A stretch of 48,643 nt of DNA from Ophiobolus disseminans (taxonomy: Eukaryota; Ascomycota; Dothideomycetes; Pleosporales; Phaeosphaeriaceae). The position numbers and the translations under genes are program-made. How positions within the stretch are numbered: position 1 is the first letter of the stretch; every line of letters starts with the position of its first letter. Location of the stretch: assembly GCA_010093685.1 (NCBI GenBank), contig MU006219.1, forward strand, positions 1,738,336-1,786,978. Reading direction: 5' to 3'. Shown here in pieces: positions 29,900 to 41,827 of the stretch. The notes below the pieces were generated by a model, which was not told the origin of the DNA, did not search any database, and worked only from the letters and a program-made list of their open reading frames with translations.

Positions 29900-31655
29900 G
29901 ACCGTACATGAGCTATCCCAACTCATACTAGAGTAGGTCTGGGCAGAGCCCAAACCGTTACAAAACTTGATCGCAGCGCACTGCCACTTGGTGCCGAAAC
30001 CCTCGACCTTTTGTACTCTGCTCCGGTCCAGCTCTGGTGTAGACACCATGCGAAGCGATCCCATCTGGAGAGTAGTAAGGGTAACTCTGAACCAGTAATC
30101 TGCTTCGAACTTCCACTGCTCCGACGAGATGCTGTACTGCACATTGTTCTAGAGGTGAGCACTGGCTTGAAGTGCTGATAAGCCGTGTTTGTTCAATGCA
30201 TAATAGGTCGTTGCTTTTGATACGGGTAGTGCTACAATTTTCAGCGCATCTTGGGCATTTTCGCTGTCAAAGTGTGGACCGAGGACCAGTTTCGCGTATG
30301 TAGCATTGAGGAGATAACTTGTTGGACCGACCCAACCGGTGCAGTAATTTATTATGTCGCTGCAAATCTCGACCATGTCCTGGCAAACCATGGCATTGAT
30401 TGATCGATCCATCGTGTACCGGTAGGTGTTGAGGGTTGCCGAGCCCATTGAAACATTTGTTGTGTGGTAGCCCTGAGCATAGAACACAGGGTCGTTGGAG
30501 GGAGATGCAAAAGTCACCGATCACCCATTGATTGTCACGACCGCGTACTGGAGTCCATGTTGTGTGGCCTTAGTCCCTCCAGCACGCGATTCCCATTAAC
30601 GGCCATCTGCAGTCTGACTTTGTATTCACCAGAAATTTCGTCCTTGCGGAAGATGGTTGTAAGGTTGCGCCCTTTCTCGTCCATCTTGAAAGAATAAGTC
30701 CGAGTTCTTTCGGGCTCAATCGGTTCATCGCTACTTTTGTGGTTTCGTATGTAGTTCAGGGTTGCTTCTTGGCCATATATGAACCGCTCAGCACCTAAAG
30801 GTATGAAGACACTCTGTCGCCGGACCGCTATCTTATTTGCGTACTTTCATTTTAGACCAAGGTCGGACAGAAACACCCGATTTGTTACCAGGACCAGCGC
30901 TTTGCCGTCGGGACCTGAGCATAAAGATGAGTCGCGTAGTGGACAAGGTTCAGTATTCGATTTGTACGGAATGGAGGTTTTCACGAGGACGCTGCAATCG
31001 GAGACAGCGCTAGGGGCAGCTGAGTAACAATCGCGCACATAGTTGTCTGCCGCTATGGTCGTGTTGCCTTCTATCTCCCCTAGTGTCATATAATTTGTCA
31101 GCCTGGCACCTCAGTTCACATGTTACACTGTAGACTGCATCTCTCACGTGACTCTTTGTCACTTGATTACTCATCTTGGTTGTGTATATAATCGCTCTGC
31201 GTAGCTCTTTCAATACAATAACCTTCTTCCTCTTTTTGCCCTGTCTCCCACATCTGACATAATTGAGAGAATCCTTGGATTCTGTTGGTTCCCATGCACC
31301 CCAACTGCCTGCGGCCGCAGATCTCACCGTATTTCCAATGTTGACTCGAGTAGTGAGTATTAGCTAATGTGAAGGAAACCTGAGACACGACGACCAATCG
31401 TGACGTCTCTTCTGACTTGCTGCAGGCACGGTTCGCCCAAGCTACTCCTATGAATGAGAAGAATGCGCCGTCTGCCGTTTCGGAATTTCGGAGTACGGCC
31501 TGCTGCTGCCGGATCGCGACATGGCAATATTCTGGCCTGCGACGCAGGATCAGCTGCGTTGATTGATGGATTTAAAAGCGCAAGATCTTCCAGCTGCAAT
31601 TAGCGGTGACTGCGACAAGTATTGCGAGTAGTGTCAAAAGCAAGGTGCCAATACG
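29900..31655 (-). pseudogene. fungal membrane-protein pseudogene split by solo LTR
   Basis: Reads as a member of a large ascomycete family of uncharacterised proteins with a membrane segment and a long cysteine-containing outer domain. In order: a hydrophobic helix (DRIGTLLLTLLAILVAVTA) near 31640, AAGSWGAWEPTESKDSLNY, then after the LTR a NYVRDCYSAAPSAVSDC block, IPYKSNTEPCPL and FLSDLGL, then INAMVCQDMVEIC and finally WKFEADYWFRVTLTTLQ. Damage: the solo LTR at 31096-31259, a stop just after FLSDLGLK (about 30847), a frame change near 30520, a stop at 30149, and loss of the C-terminus where hAT-related sequence begins. Ignoring the LTR and one target duplication leaves one continuous frame across that point, so the LTR landed in an exon. 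Confidence 0.65.
31096..31259 (+). mobile_element. solo LTR, copy 2 (164 bp), inside a coding exon
   Basis: Starts TGTCAGCCTGGCACCTC and ends CACATCTGACA, with TGTATATAATCGCTCT in the middle. Perfect target duplication TAATT at 31091-31095 and 31260-31264. Very similar to 42868-43029. No internal retrotransposon sequence is attached. It interrupts the minus-strand membrane-protein frame. Confidence 0.93.
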
Positions 31656-32600
31656 ATCAGTGACGGTCCATCTTGTTGCAAGCACTGAGCCGCTGTCGTA
31701 ATCTCGCCAGATCCCAACGTACACGTTGTTTAACATGCTCCTGGGGGGAGATGGTAGATCCTACAAAAGTAGGGCAAAAAAGCGCGGAGGAGGTCGTTTT
31801 TCTCTCACGCAGACTGGATGCGTCCTTGATTTACCTTAATCATGTACTCGGGCCCAGCCGTCGAGGCGGGATTTCCTAAGGTTGTCCCGAGGTCATATAG
31901 ATTGGTTGGAGCCGAGTATATGCTGCTCTCTCTTGAACAAATTGACGCTGCACATTAATATCAATATTCCCAAGCGTGCGGTTCGCCGATGTATTGGCAC
32001 AGGCTAACTAGGTAGCGAACTGAATCCAATCGAGCCCATTCTTCTCGGTGACCGAGCGCCGGCCTGGTCTCAGTCGTAAGGAGGACCATCGATGGACCGA
32101 TGCATGGAATAGTAAGAATTCTGGCGTTCTCGCCACATAGCGTTGCGCCGTTGAGGCTCGCATGCTACTGCTCTGTTATCGGGTGCGGGTGAAGGGTTAG
32201 GATGTCCGAAGATCTGCCGGATAAGCCGGGCTTTCGAAGATCGAGTCTAGCTTCGTCACGCTCCACGTGACTATACGCGGTCCGCTCGGCGCCGTCGTTG
32301 CACACGAACAATTCAGAAATCAGGGGCAAAATCGAACAAGAGCGTAGGGAGCCCATGCATAGCAGGATCACAGGACGTAGAGCGACCGAGGTCCTGCAAC
32401 TGTCGGGACCGCGCAAAAGCGCCGGAGACGATGCCTGACACTTTGCGCTACCGTAGCGCATCCGACACGCCACCTTAACATTTCATCGTCGCTTCTTCCA
32501 CGTGTCGCCACACCACTTTCGAGCACTCACCATAACACCATCATCCCAACATTGTCGCCTTTGATGCGGGGGCGATCTTCGGCCCTTACTCTGCCGCTCG
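31656..32600. other. intergenic, no supportable gene
   Basis: Upstream regions of the pseudogene and of the histidine kinase. The longest open frame (102 codons, 32165-32473 minus) lacks motifs. No repeat or RNA gene seen. Confidence 0.4.
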
Positions 32601-35600
32601 ATGCCTTCCAAGCGCGAAACTTTCTTCCCTAAATCAGATGCCACAGTTCTCCAATCCAGGCACACCCCACCGGAGCCGGAGTCACGGCCGACCGCAGTTG
32701 CGCCCATACTTGATGTCGAAAATGCCGACAAGGCTCTCCATTCGTGGTCTATCGATGTCGCAGAATCAATCTACCCCACCAGAGACAGCATCTGGGCCTC
32801 GGCACCCATTCCAACTAGGACAGCATGTGCGAAAGAATGCGCATCAGATGCCTATCTGTTCCCCGTGCTTACTCGCAACGAGCGGTTGAGACTCACTATG
32901 CTGTTCTACTATACCGAAGGAGCTCTCGAAGATCAGGAACTAATGTCGCGCCTCCAGGAAAAGGTCGTCCTGGCACAGGAGACTGTTGGCTGGGAGTTCA
33001 CTATCGCCGGACTTCTTGATCACAACACGTATACACGCATGGTGACTGTTGGACTGCCATTGGCAGTTCTCCCACGCCGTGAGAGCACATGCGCCCACAC
33101 AGTGAACCAACCGCCAGGAGTATGTGCCATACTTGCTGGAGACATTCACAATCGCTGAGCGACCATAGACTGTCTTTACGCTCCTCAACATGGCTCAGGA
33201 CTGGCGCTTCAAGGCTTCACCCCATGTTGAACAAGGCGGGCTCCGGGCATATGCAGGAGTGCCATTGCGCTTTGAGAGCGAGTTCGGCCAGCATGTAGCG
33301 TTTGGATCTTTGTGTGTCGCATCCAATTCACCGCAACCAGAGCTCTCAAGCGCGCAGCAAAGATCACTGGCTCGGCTCGCTGACTGGATTGTGGCCGACA
33401 TCATCCACAGTGCAAGAGCACGGCGTCAGCGCGAGCGGCGGCGAATGTTGGAGCGAACGTTCCACATGAACAAGTTGTGCGATAGTGGCTCTAACATGGA
33501 GGAAGTCGTCCTTCAGACAGTACAAGGTGTTTTTCCTGACGCAACAGTCGACATCTATAAGACTGTAGATGGTCACATCCTCCTCGATGGCGGGACCGAC
33601 TTTTACGTTTCAGATCTTGAACATGGGCTATGGGAAGATTGCGAATATTTCGATCACATGATACAGAACTTCAATCACCAGGACATGGTCGCGCCGAGAG
33701 TGGTTCGTGTGATTGCAACTCAGTGCGCAAGCCAGCGTACGCCTACCTATTTGTTGATCGGCTCAAAGAGTTTCAGACGCGTCTTTGACGATATTGACGC
33801 CAGTTTTGTGCACACTTGTGCGACAATACTGTGTCGCTATTGGCAGGGCCGTGCACTCCAAGAAGCATTAGTCGCCAAGGATAATTTCCTCCGTGGCATC
33901 ACTCATCAGCTCCGAACGCCCATTCATGGAATTCTTGGCTCCGTTGAGCTTTTGACGGAGGAACTCAAGTCACGCAACGTCGTACCCACTTCCGCTGCCT
34001 CGTCTCCCGGCGCGACACCAGACTTTGATCGAATAGATCCATACGCTTACATCAGGACGATCCGAACTTCGGCACGAGAGTTGATCTCGACAGTCAACAG
34101 TCTCATCAAGCTCAATCAATGGGCAGGTATTGCTCAAACAGAGCGCGACATCTCGTTGCATCGGATAGAGGAAATCGAGTCTTCACTGCTTGGGGAGACT
34201 GTGCTAAAGCTTTCTGAAGATCCTCTGGCCAGACCGTCCATTATCATGCAGCATCAATTTCCCCCATACTGCGACTCCCTCGCAATTGATATGCGCCTTT
34301 TCCTCGACTGTGTCCAGCCTCTGGTAGTCAATGCGGCTCAAAACACTGGTGGAGGTGTCGTGGCAATCTCATTTGGGCTTAGCGAAGACTTGCAGTCATT
34401 GATCGTCGATATTGAAGACAATGGTTGTGGTATCTCCGCGCAAGACCATGAACGCATATTTGCTGCCTACGAAAAGATCGACGCTCACACGATCGAGGCT
34501 GGTCTGGGTCTGACTCTCGCTTGTAAGTCCGCTTCTCTCATGGACGGCGCTGTATCCTTGGTCAGGTCTGAAGTTGGACGAGGCTCGCACTTCCGAGCCA
34601 TCTTCCAAGAGCCAGTTTGCGCGTCATCACTTCCTTTGCGCAAGTCGGTAATTGAGGAGCTCGTTCATCTTTCAACGACGTATCACCCATTCCGAACATA
34701 CCGAGAAGACAATCTTGCACGTATCACGATGCCACACAAATCACGAACTTCTGTGCTCGGCCATTACTTCGAGCAATACCTCGTCGCCAATGGGTACATA
34801 AAGTCTCCGGACGTGACCAACTCTCTAATACTGATCGATTTCACCACCGACTTGACCCAACTGCACAAAGACGTGCATCGCGTGTCTGCCGGACAGGTGG
34901 GTATCTGTTTGGTGCCTGAATGCGTCTCTACAACTATTCATTTCGGACAAGAGCGCTTTGCAATCCAGGACAACATCATCTACGTGCAGGGGCCGTTTTT
35001 GGCGGAAACACTGAAGGAGTCGTTGAAACACGCAGACCAGCTACTCGCAAGGCTCAGAGATGCAACATTACGGTCTAACGTTCCGGAGCCTTTGGCAACC
35101 GATGAAGTTGAATCAAAAGCTGGATCCACCGAAGACGTACTTGCACCCGGCGATGTCAGGATTTCTCAAGATGGGCCTGTCTCCCTCGAAATTGAACAGC
35201 CATCTTCCGATAGCCCGAGCCCCCGGACAATATCACCCAGTGTCGAAAAAGGTTCCTGTCACTCGACTTCTGCCTCAGTGGCACAGACCAAGCTGGCGCA
35301 GTCACTTCGGGCATTGCGCATCGACATGCACTGCCCTTCACCATTGCCATCATCATTGTGCTCCTTGAAACCGATGGCCCTTCTTGTGGACGATAACAAA
35401 ATCAATCTTCGACTTCTCGAGATGTATTGCAGTCGCCGCAGCATGCCTTATCGGACGGCCAAAGACGGTGTTGAAGCCGTGCGTATTTTCGCCGAGCATC
35501 GTACGCCAGTAGAAGACCTGCTTTTACGCCAGCCTTTAGTTCCACAGTCATTTCAATTGGTCTTGATGGACCTGCAAATGCCAAACTGCGATGGCGTAGA

Positions 35601-35799
35601 GGCGACACGCCAGATTCGCACTCTCGAGCAAAAGAACGGTTGGGAAAAGAGCGTCGTGTACATCGTGACTGGACAAGACTCGCCATCGGATCGAAAAGAA
35701 GCAAGCGATGCTGGCTCTGATGGCTTTTTGGTGAAGCCGGTTGGACCCAAGGTGCTGGACCAATGGATTGCGCAATGGTTCTCGGACGCAGAAGTATAA
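32601..35799 (+). CDS. hybrid histidine kinase (GAF-HisKA-HATPase-REC)
   Basis: Exons 32601-33119 and 33169-35799 joined by a 49-bp phase-0 intron (GTATGT...ATAG), giving 1,049 aa. No membrane segment, so a cytosolic sensor. A GAF-like domain spans about residues 70-330 and includes the conserved WRFKASPHVEQGGLRAYAGV block just after the intron. HisKA H-box: FLRGITHQLRTPIHGILGS with phospho-accepting His419. ATPase: Asn561 in VVNAAQNT, IEDNGCGI, EAGLGLTLA. A roughly 250-residue linker precedes a receiver domain, MALLVDDNKINLRLLEMYC, with phospho-accepting Asp974 in LMDLQMP and conserved Lys in FLVKPVG. It should pass phosphate to the Ypd1-type relay. The signal sensed is unknown. Confidence 0.92.
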
Positions 35800-36343
35800 T
35801 CCGCAGATGCATTAGGGACCAATTGTGACTATTGCGATAATGATGACCATTCGCTCGGCTATAGACATGAGCTTTCACTACTGTGTTGCTTCCCCACATC
35901 CCCGCGTTCTCCACAGTTCGAAAATGGCACGCTCTTCCACCAATCATACTACTCCGCTTACGGACATCGCCCAGACCATCTCGACCATGCCTCTCCACCT
36001 TCCGATGTGATGTACTGCATTTATTCGACATTCGCACATTTCGCCTCGGCTGGCGTACATGTCCGGGCTTCACGGAACTCTCCCGCACCACGAATCGGGC
36101 TTTGCACGGTGCCTCGCACTTTTCAAAAGCTTGTTCAAATGCCGACCGCAACTTTGACCTTACGCGGCCCCAAACCTGGAGAAAAATTGCGGAGGCAGGC
36201 CAATGGCACTACTGGAGCGACCTTAGCAACGGTGTGGAGCCGATGGACTATCAAATTCAAAAAGGTGGAGGCGGTTGTCATCAATCTCATTGAGACCTTG
36301 GAAGTTGCGCCCTGATTCTGTATTTCGCTCTGCCATATCCAAA
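35800..36343. other. intergenic, no supportable gene
   Basis: Between two plus-strand genes. Open frames of about 100-136 codons (36007-36315, 35883-36293) overlap each other without motifs and are unlikely to be coding. Confidence 0.4.
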
Positions 36344-37981
36344 ATGCCTCACCCTCGTCTACTTGAACTAGCAGTGCTCTGCACCATTGTCACAGGCACG
36401 GCAGCTGAAGTCACTCAACTCAATGTTCCCAACACGCCACCAGCTGGGACGAATACGCTATCGGGCTCATTTCAAGGCTACTCAATGGAGGTGGCGTCCT
36501 TCGCAAACATAGCCGGAAATTTGTCGTAAGTCACCTCTTTGCCTCATTGCGTTTGATACTTACCGAACATACAGTGCCACCAACAAGCTGTCGTATCGCA
36601 TGCTCCAAAACCTCAAGGACATCACCGGTTCCGCCGTTCCCATTCGCGTTGGCGGAACAACCGCCAACCATGCAATTTGGAGACCGAATCAGAAGGAAGC
36701 CATCATCCAGAATTTCGCTGTCGCAGGCGCAGATCAACCAGCAAACGTGACCTGGGGTCCGGCGTACCTCGAGTCATTCAAAATATTTCCTAAGGATACG
36801 AAGTATACAGTTGGATTGACATTCGACAGCGGATCCGTTGGTGAAGAGAACACTGTGGAAGAGGCGAAAGCATTCTACGATGGCATCGGCAAGGACATTT
36901 TCGCCTTCGAGGTCGGAAATGAGTTCGATGGTATGCATGCTCTCGTGACAGTCGTCGTGGTGTCACTGAGCTGACGATGCTGCTTCTAGTCTTTCCTGTT
37001 GACCGCAACACCACCACCTGGTCCATCCAACGGTACGTGCCCGAATGGCTCAGCCGTACCGCGGCAATCGCATACCAAGTGTTGGGACGCTCTGAACGCC
37101 GAATGTTCCAAGCAGGCGCATTTGTCGCTCCTGGCTCTATCAGTAATGACCTATCGTGGACAACGAAGGCCGCCATCGACCTTGGTGTCGCATCTACAGG
37201 CCTTGCGAAGACCTTTTGTACGCATCAATACTTTGGCGCTGCATGTCGACCCGTCAAGCCTACCCTTGCAGGGGATCTGATGAACCGCACCAACCTCGCA
37301 CGCTGGATGAAATACCACGGCGAGTCCTCCGCATATTCCACCTCCAAAGGCCTTCCATACGTCATCGGCGAAACCAACTCTATCGCTTGCCAGGGACTTG
37401 CTGGCGTTTCAGACGTCTTCGGCGCTGCGATTTGGAGCATCGACTACGCGCTTTACGCTGCTTCGCTTAATGTTTCGAATATTTACTGGCATATGGGAAC
37501 CGGATACCGTTACGCTTCATGGCAGGCAACGCAGAACGGAACGACGGCACCTGGACCTCGGCCGCTATACTACGGAAATCTCTTCGTCGCGAAAGCGCTG
37601 GGTGACGCTGATGTGCAGGTCGTGCCGATTGTAAACACAACCTCACTTGCTGGATACGCCATCTATTCAAGCAAAGGACGCCGCGCTACGCTTCAGAGCA
37701 TTGCCCTGGTCAACATGGAGGTGTTCAACTCCACTTCAACTCCTACGTCTTCGCGATTGAGCGCACGGTTCAAGCTGCCTGCTGAGCTTAGTGGCAAGAA
37801 GTCAAAAGCTTCCGTACAAAGGCTAAGTGCCGCGGGTGCAGAGGTGCGCGACGGCATTACGTTTGCAGGGCAAACTGTTGCACTAGACGGGAAGATAAAT
37901 GGAAAATGCCAGACGGAGGATGTGAAAGACGGTGTTGTGGGTGTACGAGCGAGCGAAGCTGTGTTGATATCGTTCAACTAG
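36344..37981 (+). CDS. secreted GH79 family beta-glucuronidase-like enzyme
   Basis: Three exons, 36344-36525, 36575-36930 and 36990-37981, with introns of 49 and 59 bp; 509 aa. The ATG at 36344 opens a signal peptide (MPHPRLLELAVLCTIVTGTAA); an in-frame ATG at 36275 lies upstream. The TIM-barrel core shows SFQGYSMEVASF, VPIRVGGTTAN and the acid/base Glu177 in FAFEVGNEFD, reconstituted at the second splice site. The nucleophile is Glu307 in YVIGETNS. A GH79 C-terminal beta domain follows, with GYAIYSSKGR and LQSIALVN. The family removes glucuronic or 4-O-methylglucuronic acid from arabinogalactan proteins or similar glycans, outside the cell. There are several N-glycosylation sites. Confidence 0.9.
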
Positions 37982-38053
37982 ATGTACCATATTACCCATC
38001 CCATCCATCAATTTACCTCAAGACCTTAAAATTTCATCACGTCCCTCATTTCA

Positions 38054-38979
38054 CTACTCCCAAAAACACACAATCCTCGCCTCAATACTCTCCCTCGGCT
38101 CCTCACCCTCACTCCCCTCCAACCTAAACGCCGTATGCGGACATCTCCACCCCGCCAAGTCTCGCGCCGTATCATACCCCTTGAACACAACCATCTCATC
38201 TGGCTGCATCTCGCTCATGTACCACCACTCGTGCCGCTGCTCCTCCCCTTCATGACTCATAACGTAATTCGCACTCTTGTTTCCCGTCCTCGCGAATTCG
38301 CGCAATCGCACTTGGTAATCCGCTTCCGTAACGCTGGTCGCGTCACACACGGCTAGCGGATCCCTGCGCACGGATTTCAGCGGGCGCCACGCGCCGAGGA
38401 AAGAGAAACGCCAGGATGTGTCGAAGAGGTGGGCGATGTGGGATGGGAGGTTGAGCTCGGTTTTAGTGCCCTCGATGGCGCCGGGTGTGGCCGCGTAGTC
38501 GACGTGCGCGTGGCTGGATGGTATGCTTTGCCAGCGGCCTTGGGCGTCTTGTTTGCCTTCGTCTGATGGGGAGGAGTGGGCGCGGATGACGTGGTTGAAT
38601 ACGTGGGTTGTTGATGCGCCTGTTCTGGTGTACGTTAGCTTACCAATGAAGTTTGGCGTGAATAGTCTTCAAATTACAATTTCTTCGCGATTTCTTCTAG
38701 CTCCGGGTAGTATTCTCGCTTCACAGTCTCTTCGTCGTCTTCACGGCGCACTCGGGCTTTTGGTGGCAGCGAAATGAATTGAAAACCGTGTGTGTCGAGG
38801 TTGAATTCTTTGGGGCTTGCGCGGATGTCGCGGATGAGCATGGGGCTTGTGGTTTCTGTGCGCTCATTCAGATGTGGTGTTCTCCACGCAGATTTGAGGA
38901 TGGGAGTGCCCAGGGCTGGGAAGTAATTGATGTCGGCGACCACGTCGCGACTGGGCAAGTTTTGGCTGGTATCTCGCAT
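38054..38979 (-). CDS. CmcJ/GA4-desaturase-like oxidase
   Basis: Exons 38979-38678 and 38624-38054 joined by a 53-bp intron (GTAATT...GCTAAC...ACCAG), giving 290 aa. Family blocks: VVADINYFPALG at the start, then STTHVFNHVIRAHSS, HAHVDYAATPGAIEG (H-x-D metal pair), LGAWRPLKSVRRDPLAVCDA and WWYMSEMQPDEMVVFKGYD, ending PHTAFRLEGSEGEEPRESIEARIVCF. This is the CmcJ/NvfI/AsaB-like group related to non-heme iron 2-oxoglutarate oxygenases. Members act in fungal secondary metabolism as hydroxylases, desaturases or isomerases; substrate unknown. It is convergent with the GH79 gene, 72 bp apart, and no polyketide or peptide synthase is present in the window. Confidence 0.85.
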
Positions 38980-39769
38980 GACGTTCGATATTGTGTACTT
39001 AAATGAGTGTAGATCAGGGTAGCGATCGAAGATTGAATGTCACTGCTCTACGTTGAGACTTTAATGTGTGAGTTGGGTAGGACTGCGGGTCCGCGGCATG
39101 CCGTGTTCTTTCGAAGAGGGGCAGCAGCTTCACTTCCATTTGCAAGGTTGTCAGAAACACCATCGAACCACTCGAGTATCTCTTCCACCGCCATCACGGC
39201 AAGCATACACGACAATGATGTCCCATGTGTTCTGATATGCCATGTTGCTCGGCGGTGCGCAAACTAGCTATTTGCGACAATGCGAGTCGTTCCGGTTTGA
39301 CCTTCGGTGGAACTTCCTTGGATTACATCAGCACCCGTGGATTACGATCCTTATTTTGTGAGTCAAAACGGGGCACGAGTAGACCTACCAGTTATTTTAG
39401 ACACTACTACATGTCATCAGCTCGATCGTCTTCTGCTACGGACTGTGTTGACGAGTACCTAGGTACCTACCTAGGTAGAGACCCTTTCGCCGAGATAAGA
39501 GCATTAGCCCGCTCCCTTTAACAAATCCCTGCTCAGATCTGTACAAGTTAGGCTAAAGATTTTCAAAGCTTCTTAAAAGGCATATCAAGATGCTCTCACC
39601 TTGTCGCCGGCCAGGGTTCGGGCTCGTGCGTCATTTGCGGCTACCGCTTTCACGGGCCCTCGTTCTTGCCAACGCTACTACGTTTGCACGTCGTTTGTAT
39701 ATTTTCACTTAAAATCAATATACCACCCTCAAACACAGACACTCCACACTTGGCGCGCCATTCACGAAT
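38980..39769. other. intergenic with a doubled palindrome
   Basis: No supportable gene. Contains two copies of the 10-bp palindrome TACCTAGGTA separated by CC at 39456-39477, a motif type common between fungal genes. The longest frames (98 codons, 39225-39521) lack motifs. Confidence 0.4.
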
Positions 39770-41827
39770 TTGGAGCAGAACGGAGTGACGTACAGCGCGC
39801 TTCCCGCCTCGAGCGGAGTACTGACCCACAACAAGAGCGTCTCTGATGAAATGGCGGGTTATTCCATGCCACATTTACACTCAAGGGCTTCAACTGCGGA
39901 CTTCCGAAAGCCTCGAGCTCTGTCCGCGCTGTCAACGCTGTCAACCGAGATCCCACGTCTTTGGAGCCAAGGCTGGACAGCAGAGATATGCAGTTGCGCA
40001 TTCGCGGTGCTCTCGACGATAAGCTTAGCCGTAATGCTATGGGAGCATGAAGGTAAAGCGCTGCCTGAGAAGCAGCGGTCCATTGCGATGAACTCGATTA
40101 TCGCCATGTTTGCACTTCTGATTCGAGCTAGTATTGGCGTGGTACTTGCCGAGGGTACGTGCACCTGCTGAACAATGAGGTCGAGTGTATGACGGTTACT
40201 AAGCGAACGCGCGCAGGAACAAGTCAGTCAAAATGGCAGTGGTATCAACGACCACGTCAATTGGCGGACATGGAGCGATTTGACGCCGCGAGCAGAGGCG
40301 CTTTAGGCTCCATCATGCTGTTATGCCGACTTCCACACAAAAGGCTCTCGTAACTCTCACATCTTTGTCGAAAGAAGAGCGACTGACTTTTGAAGATAGG
40401 TCGCAATACTGGGAACGGCCTTCACCACCATGGCATCTTTGCTCGGATTCTTCACACAGTAACTCGTGCAGTTCGAGGACTGCTTCCAGAGGGACCCAGT
40501 CACCTTGGCTCGCATTTCCAAGACTAATCATTACAACGCGTCTGGAGTGTTCATTTTCAAAATCATGTCTGACGTCTATCCTCCAATAATTGCCGCAATC
40601 AACACTGGTATCATCCAGCCGGTCCAGGACTACACCAACTTGCTTCCTCATGACTGCACTACGGGCAACTGCACCTTCCCCACCGATGGTGAAGTGTCAT
40701 TCTCCACACTGGGAGTTGGCCACTTCTGCGAAGAAATTACCTCGCAAGTGCAAGAGAAGTTTGTCAACACGAACAGGAAAGGCACAGACCCGCTAACCTT
40801 CCTCGCATACTTGAACACAAGTACAAATGGTAACGTAAGCATGGGAATTGGCACTAGCGTCATCGTATTGTCAACGGGATCAGTGAAGAGTACATTACGT
40901 ACACTGGTAACAGTCAAGATGCTCCACAAACCCTCATTCCATGTGTTGAAAGCATTGGCTATCAGCTGCTCCATCTGCCCAGTGGTACTGACGTATGGAG
41001 TCAACATCACTAAATCAATTATGTGTGAGAAACAGATTGGAGTCACTCGAATCGGTGACAATTTGTTGGCAGGTCGGAACGGACCGGAACAGTTTGTCAG
41101 GTTCAAGCTCGCGAAAAGCGAAACGTTTCGCAATGGCACGATAGTGCCCTGTGACCGTCAACATAAAGCCGACTCGGGCTTTACACCTGTCTCTCACGGA
41201 AACATCGGGGCGGCACCATCAAACTCGTCATGGAACTCCAGCGCAACTGATGCGGAGCTGTGGTACTATCCAGATGACTGTGTCTACAGCATGAGCAAAG
41301 GCGCTGTTGATGGAATCGAGTCGTACTTTGGAGAGATCTTCGACGGGCAGCAGCTGGGGAACGCTGGAAGTAACGGTATCGGAGGCTCCATTTACCTGCG
41401 TCAATTCCATCAAGCAGGCAACATGACGCTTGCCACTGTCGACGACATGTTCCGAAAAATCACCGCCGCAATGACAGCGACGATCAGGACCCATGGACGG
41501 AACAGCGATGCTACGCAAGCAACGGGCGTCGTGTGGTGCCAGACGACGTGCATGAAGATCCGCTGGAAATGGTTGTCGTACCCTGTGGCATTGATCGGCC
41601 TGTCCCTGGCGTTCTTGGCGTTGGTCGCGATCGAGAGTCGTGACGTGGCGAAGGACAGGCTGTGGAAGAGCTCGGTACTCGCGATGTCGTTTTGCGACAT
41701 GGACGAAGTACATCTTTGCGGCATGTCGCCCACCAAAAACGAGACCATTGATGTTATTGTGAGGTCTACGAGTGTGAGTCTTGATAGCAGCTCTGCTACC
41801 TTGCGTCTTGTGAGTAGAGAGACTTGA
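39770..41827 (+). pseudogene. DUF3176-like multi-pass membrane protein, disrupted
   Basis: The first exon (39770-40154) has the family membrane pair (WTAEICSCAFAVLSTISLAVML, then IIAMFALLIRASIGVVLAEG). A clean 62-bp intron (40155-40216) joins it to SKWQWYQRPRQLADMERFDAASRGALGSIMLL. The next homologous block (VAILGTAFTTMASLLGFFTQ) is in another frame, and the only evident intron between them (about 40340-40391) does not restore it. It is followed by TAA at 40460-40462, where the family has a second Gln (CAA to TAA). The frame then stays open from 40463 to 41827 through FEDCFQRDP, CTTGNCTFPTDG and a C-terminal membrane helix (WLSYPVALIGLSLAFLALVAI). Recent loss, or two sequence errors. Function of the family is unknown. 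Confidence 0.7.
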
